64,000 bases of DNA, from positions 60,319-124,318 of the forward strand of contig JACREZ010000024.1 of assembly GCA_016212665.1 (NCBI GenBank), written 5' to 3'. This DNA comes from Ignavibacteriota bacterium (lineage in GTDB: Bacteria; Bacteroidota; Ignavibacteria; UBA10030; SZUA-254). Below are positions 63,201-64,000 of this stretch, piece by piece. The stretch's first letter is position 1, and each line of letters opens with the position of its first letter. The translations under genes were made by a program, and so were the position numbers. Below the pieces are notes generated by a model. The model ran no database searches. It saw only the letters and a list, made by a program, of their open reading frames with translations, and was not told the DNA's origin.

Positions 63201-63291
63201 TCGAGTCAACAGTAAATGGTGAACGCATTTGTGCATCCAAAGAAAAACTGGCGACAATAAATAAAACTGATAGAATTAAAACGTATTTCAT
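60214..63291 (-). CDS. T9SS-secreted protein with two LamG domains
   Basis: The 1025-aa protein starts with a signal peptide (1-20, SLDAQ). Two LamG/concanavalin-like domains follow (about 25-250 and 365-590), each opening with NTVALWHFDEGSGNVLYDAS or its equivalent. Each is followed by an ASPM/HYDIN-type Ig domain (about 265-360 and 600-690). Then come the DIPNDQGR module (701-830, shared with the 952-aa protein), a fibronectin-III-like domain (832-915) and a T9SS sorting domain (about 939-1025, SKKMIFMK). LamG-type domains commonly bind carbohydrates, so a surface glycan-binding role is plausible. AGGTAA precedes the ATG. The duplication of LamG plus Ig is internal. Confidence 0.9.
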   Translation of the reverse strand: MKYVLILSVLFIVASFSLDAQMRSPFTVDSNTVALWHFDEGSGNVLYDASPYHNDGQIVNPAWVEGKYGSALHFNATSTYVKLPNSSSLKQEKEFTIEAWISLDTLGFPNDPRYPDKAYVILSNEGAYPYGGGYQVTYHNLHNLSFEYKATNPIVEFSGGVQLTNARSFYHVGVTYQRTKILNDSVTIVKTYLNGILKDSAGFLQRIQYSNTPYFYIGTNIEGKAVGGWKLRDFLGIIDEIRISKVARHPDEFYSPYLATYSGSLDFGFVEVGSTSTKHLMLTNTSDEDTLVIDGVSFSNDRFSVTHHPGFVLPNEEVTIDVMYSPIRAGVDAGTMTVTVQNEGVPETKIQLLGKSYTGSIDTNVVAHWLFDEGEGRVLHDASLYGNDGTIYNAEWVLGRKGNALHFNGKTSYVVLPNSPSLRQEQAFTIEAWVLFDTFQFDPGYNERHATIVSNLGPYPYGGGYQTDVFLGGTYGFDYRAGSPISNFSKKTQLTSTHRYYHLAASYERVFMGPDTMTVMKTYVDGIMTDSSVFPQKIHYTSTDKFYLGTNRDGRAAGSYGVRELPGILDEVKISKVARHPNEFGLARITLSKQAIVFSPLRLGSSVSEQVTLVNISNTDTITVNDIYNSHPEFSTDVSSFSLPPGGEQLVTVTYTPVDIGSDEAVFTFTPTDSAFEPVLLYVSGNAYEIGESPQITSINDIPNDQGRQVRICWYPSVYDSQTESLRVNEYSIWRKVNDPLLKSSLALGEGSISEVGKHRYANIQNELWDFVTSLPAVRFEQYAFVAPTLYNSNEYGEYWSTFRVAAHTMTGEFFFSQPDSGTSHDNIYPVAPRALTAISVFNRVYLNWSEVEEPDLFEYRIYRSTKREFDASTTVKLGSSSSSSYEDITGVMDERYFYAITSVDSNGNESVEKTISNGVYVLGTGTQEELPTEFSLKQNYPNPFNPSTVISYAVPERSFVTLVIYDILGKPVTTLIEEEVEAGYHNVRWLTPQASGIYLYKLSAVSVENPANSFIQSKKMIFMK

Positions 63292-63866
63292 TGTATTACC
63301 TCATAATTAAATATGTAAAAAATAGTTGTTAATATTTATTCACTGAAAAGAACACCCGAAGCAATTCTGATTGCTTGCTTCTCCCTGATTCACAATTCGA
63401 TTTAAAACCAACTACAACGTTGTGCAATCAGATTAAATATACAGTTACGTGGTACAAGTTTAATAAATTTATCAATAATTGTCAAGCATATTTCAGAAAT
63501 TATTTCAATAATATTCATTTTTCAGAACACACCTATTTTTCTTCTTCACTATAATAACTGGTCTCAAGGATGGATAATAACCTCATTGATGAGTATGCTT
63601 ATTACTTTTTGAAATGTTGCCGAATACTGAAAGTGTCTTTACCTGTTGAGCGAAGAAGTCCCATAGAAATAACGCAAAGCGCTCAGAATCCTACATTCCG
63701 TTCTACTTTCAACAGTGTGAATTCTTCCCTCGCTAAACCGGGTTTACTGTATTCATTCGGAAACAAACTCACTATTGTATTTCCTGTTTCCTACATACTT
63801 TAAGAGCAATCTTCATTCATATCACAGCCTCACGTACATTATTCCTCATTTCTGCAATGAAATTCG
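63292..63866. other. Gene-poor stretch
   Basis: AT-rich DNA upstream of the 1025-aa gene. It should contain that gene's promoter, but I see no convincing motif. A 77-codon plus-strand frame at 63570-63803 has no ribosome-binding site and no recognisable content. Confidence 0.5.
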
Positions 63867-64000
63867 ACATTCCGTTCGGTTAACTCCGCATTCTGACTCC
63901 CTAATTCCGCATTCTGTCTGCCTAACTCCGCATTCTGATTCCCTAATTCCGCATTCCGGTCGGCTAACTCCGCATTCCGGTCGGCTAACTCCGCATTTCG
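63867..64000. repeat. 21-bp tandem array, about six units, running off the window
   Basis: Units read CTAACTCCGCATTCCGGTCG and close variants. The reverse complement has the core GGAATGCGGAGTTA seen in the array at 35417-35699, with a different 7-nt remainder. Orientation is opposite to that of the first array. Confidence 0.9.

Noticed and set aside
63570..63803. Plus-strand 77-codon frame
   Set aside because: No ribosome-binding site, no recognisable domain, AT-rich context; most likely chance.

Overview
This window (about 64 kb, low-40s % GC by eye) looks like a chromosome segment from the Bacteroidota/Chlorobiota/Ignavibacteriota branch of bacteria, most probably an Ignavibacteria-like organism. 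The main reason is a set of very large secreted proteins that end in a type IX secretion (T9SS) sorting domain (QNYPNPFNPST, then LKVYNLLGQEVATL, then a basic K-R-M-hydrophobic-K tail). Other support comes from two-component sensors with extracellular beta-propellers and from queuosine and dTDP-sugar genes of the usual bacterial type. Almost all genes lie on the minus strand; only 45.5-47.0 kb and one decayed gene near 35.1 kb lie on the plus strand.

Layout. 1-2.2 kb: end of a surface-polysaccharide locus (Wza-like exporter, rfbB). 2.5-31 kb: two sensory modules, each with a propeller histidine kinase, a DNA-binding response regulator and a stand-alone receiver, interleaved with four giant T9SS cargo proteins (1910, 952, 2238 and 1169 aa). 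31.4-35.0 kb: queE, queC and a membrane-fused spermidine-synthase-like gene. 35.1-35.96 kb: a junkyard holding a decayed YVTN-propeller gene, a 21-bp tandem array and an inverted-repeat (MITE-like) element. 36-41.8 kb: a 1349-aa secreted protein that has lost its sorting domain, followed by a tandemly duplicated PIN/DUF2281 toxin-antitoxin unit in decay. 41.9-45.2 kb: another T9SS protein, lhgO and a tRNA with CAU anticodon. 45.5-47.0 kb (plus strand): a zinc-ribbon protein, a DUF5678/retropepsin pair and rpsU. 47.0-52.3 kb: an apparent island flanked by two direct copies of the rpsU 3' end plus terminator, encoding four unrecognised envelope proteins. 52.3-60 kb: a glycan-building cluster (YfhO, two GT4 glycosyltransferases, a UDP-glucuronate decarboxylase-like enzyme, two methyltransferases). 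60.2-63.3 kb: a last T9SS protein; the window ends inside a second 21-bp array.

The most interesting points are: the rpsU-flanked island and its four-gene envelope operon; an unnamed domain of about 260 residues shared by three T9SS cargoes; intergenic 'word' repeats that also occur inside the sorting-domain coding sequence and supply stop codons; a 52-bp element conserved upstream of two T9SS genes; and a 16-17-bp micro-insert found three times inside the duplicated toxin-antitoxin region. Everything here was read by eye. No database search or alignment program was used, and domain boundaries are approximate.
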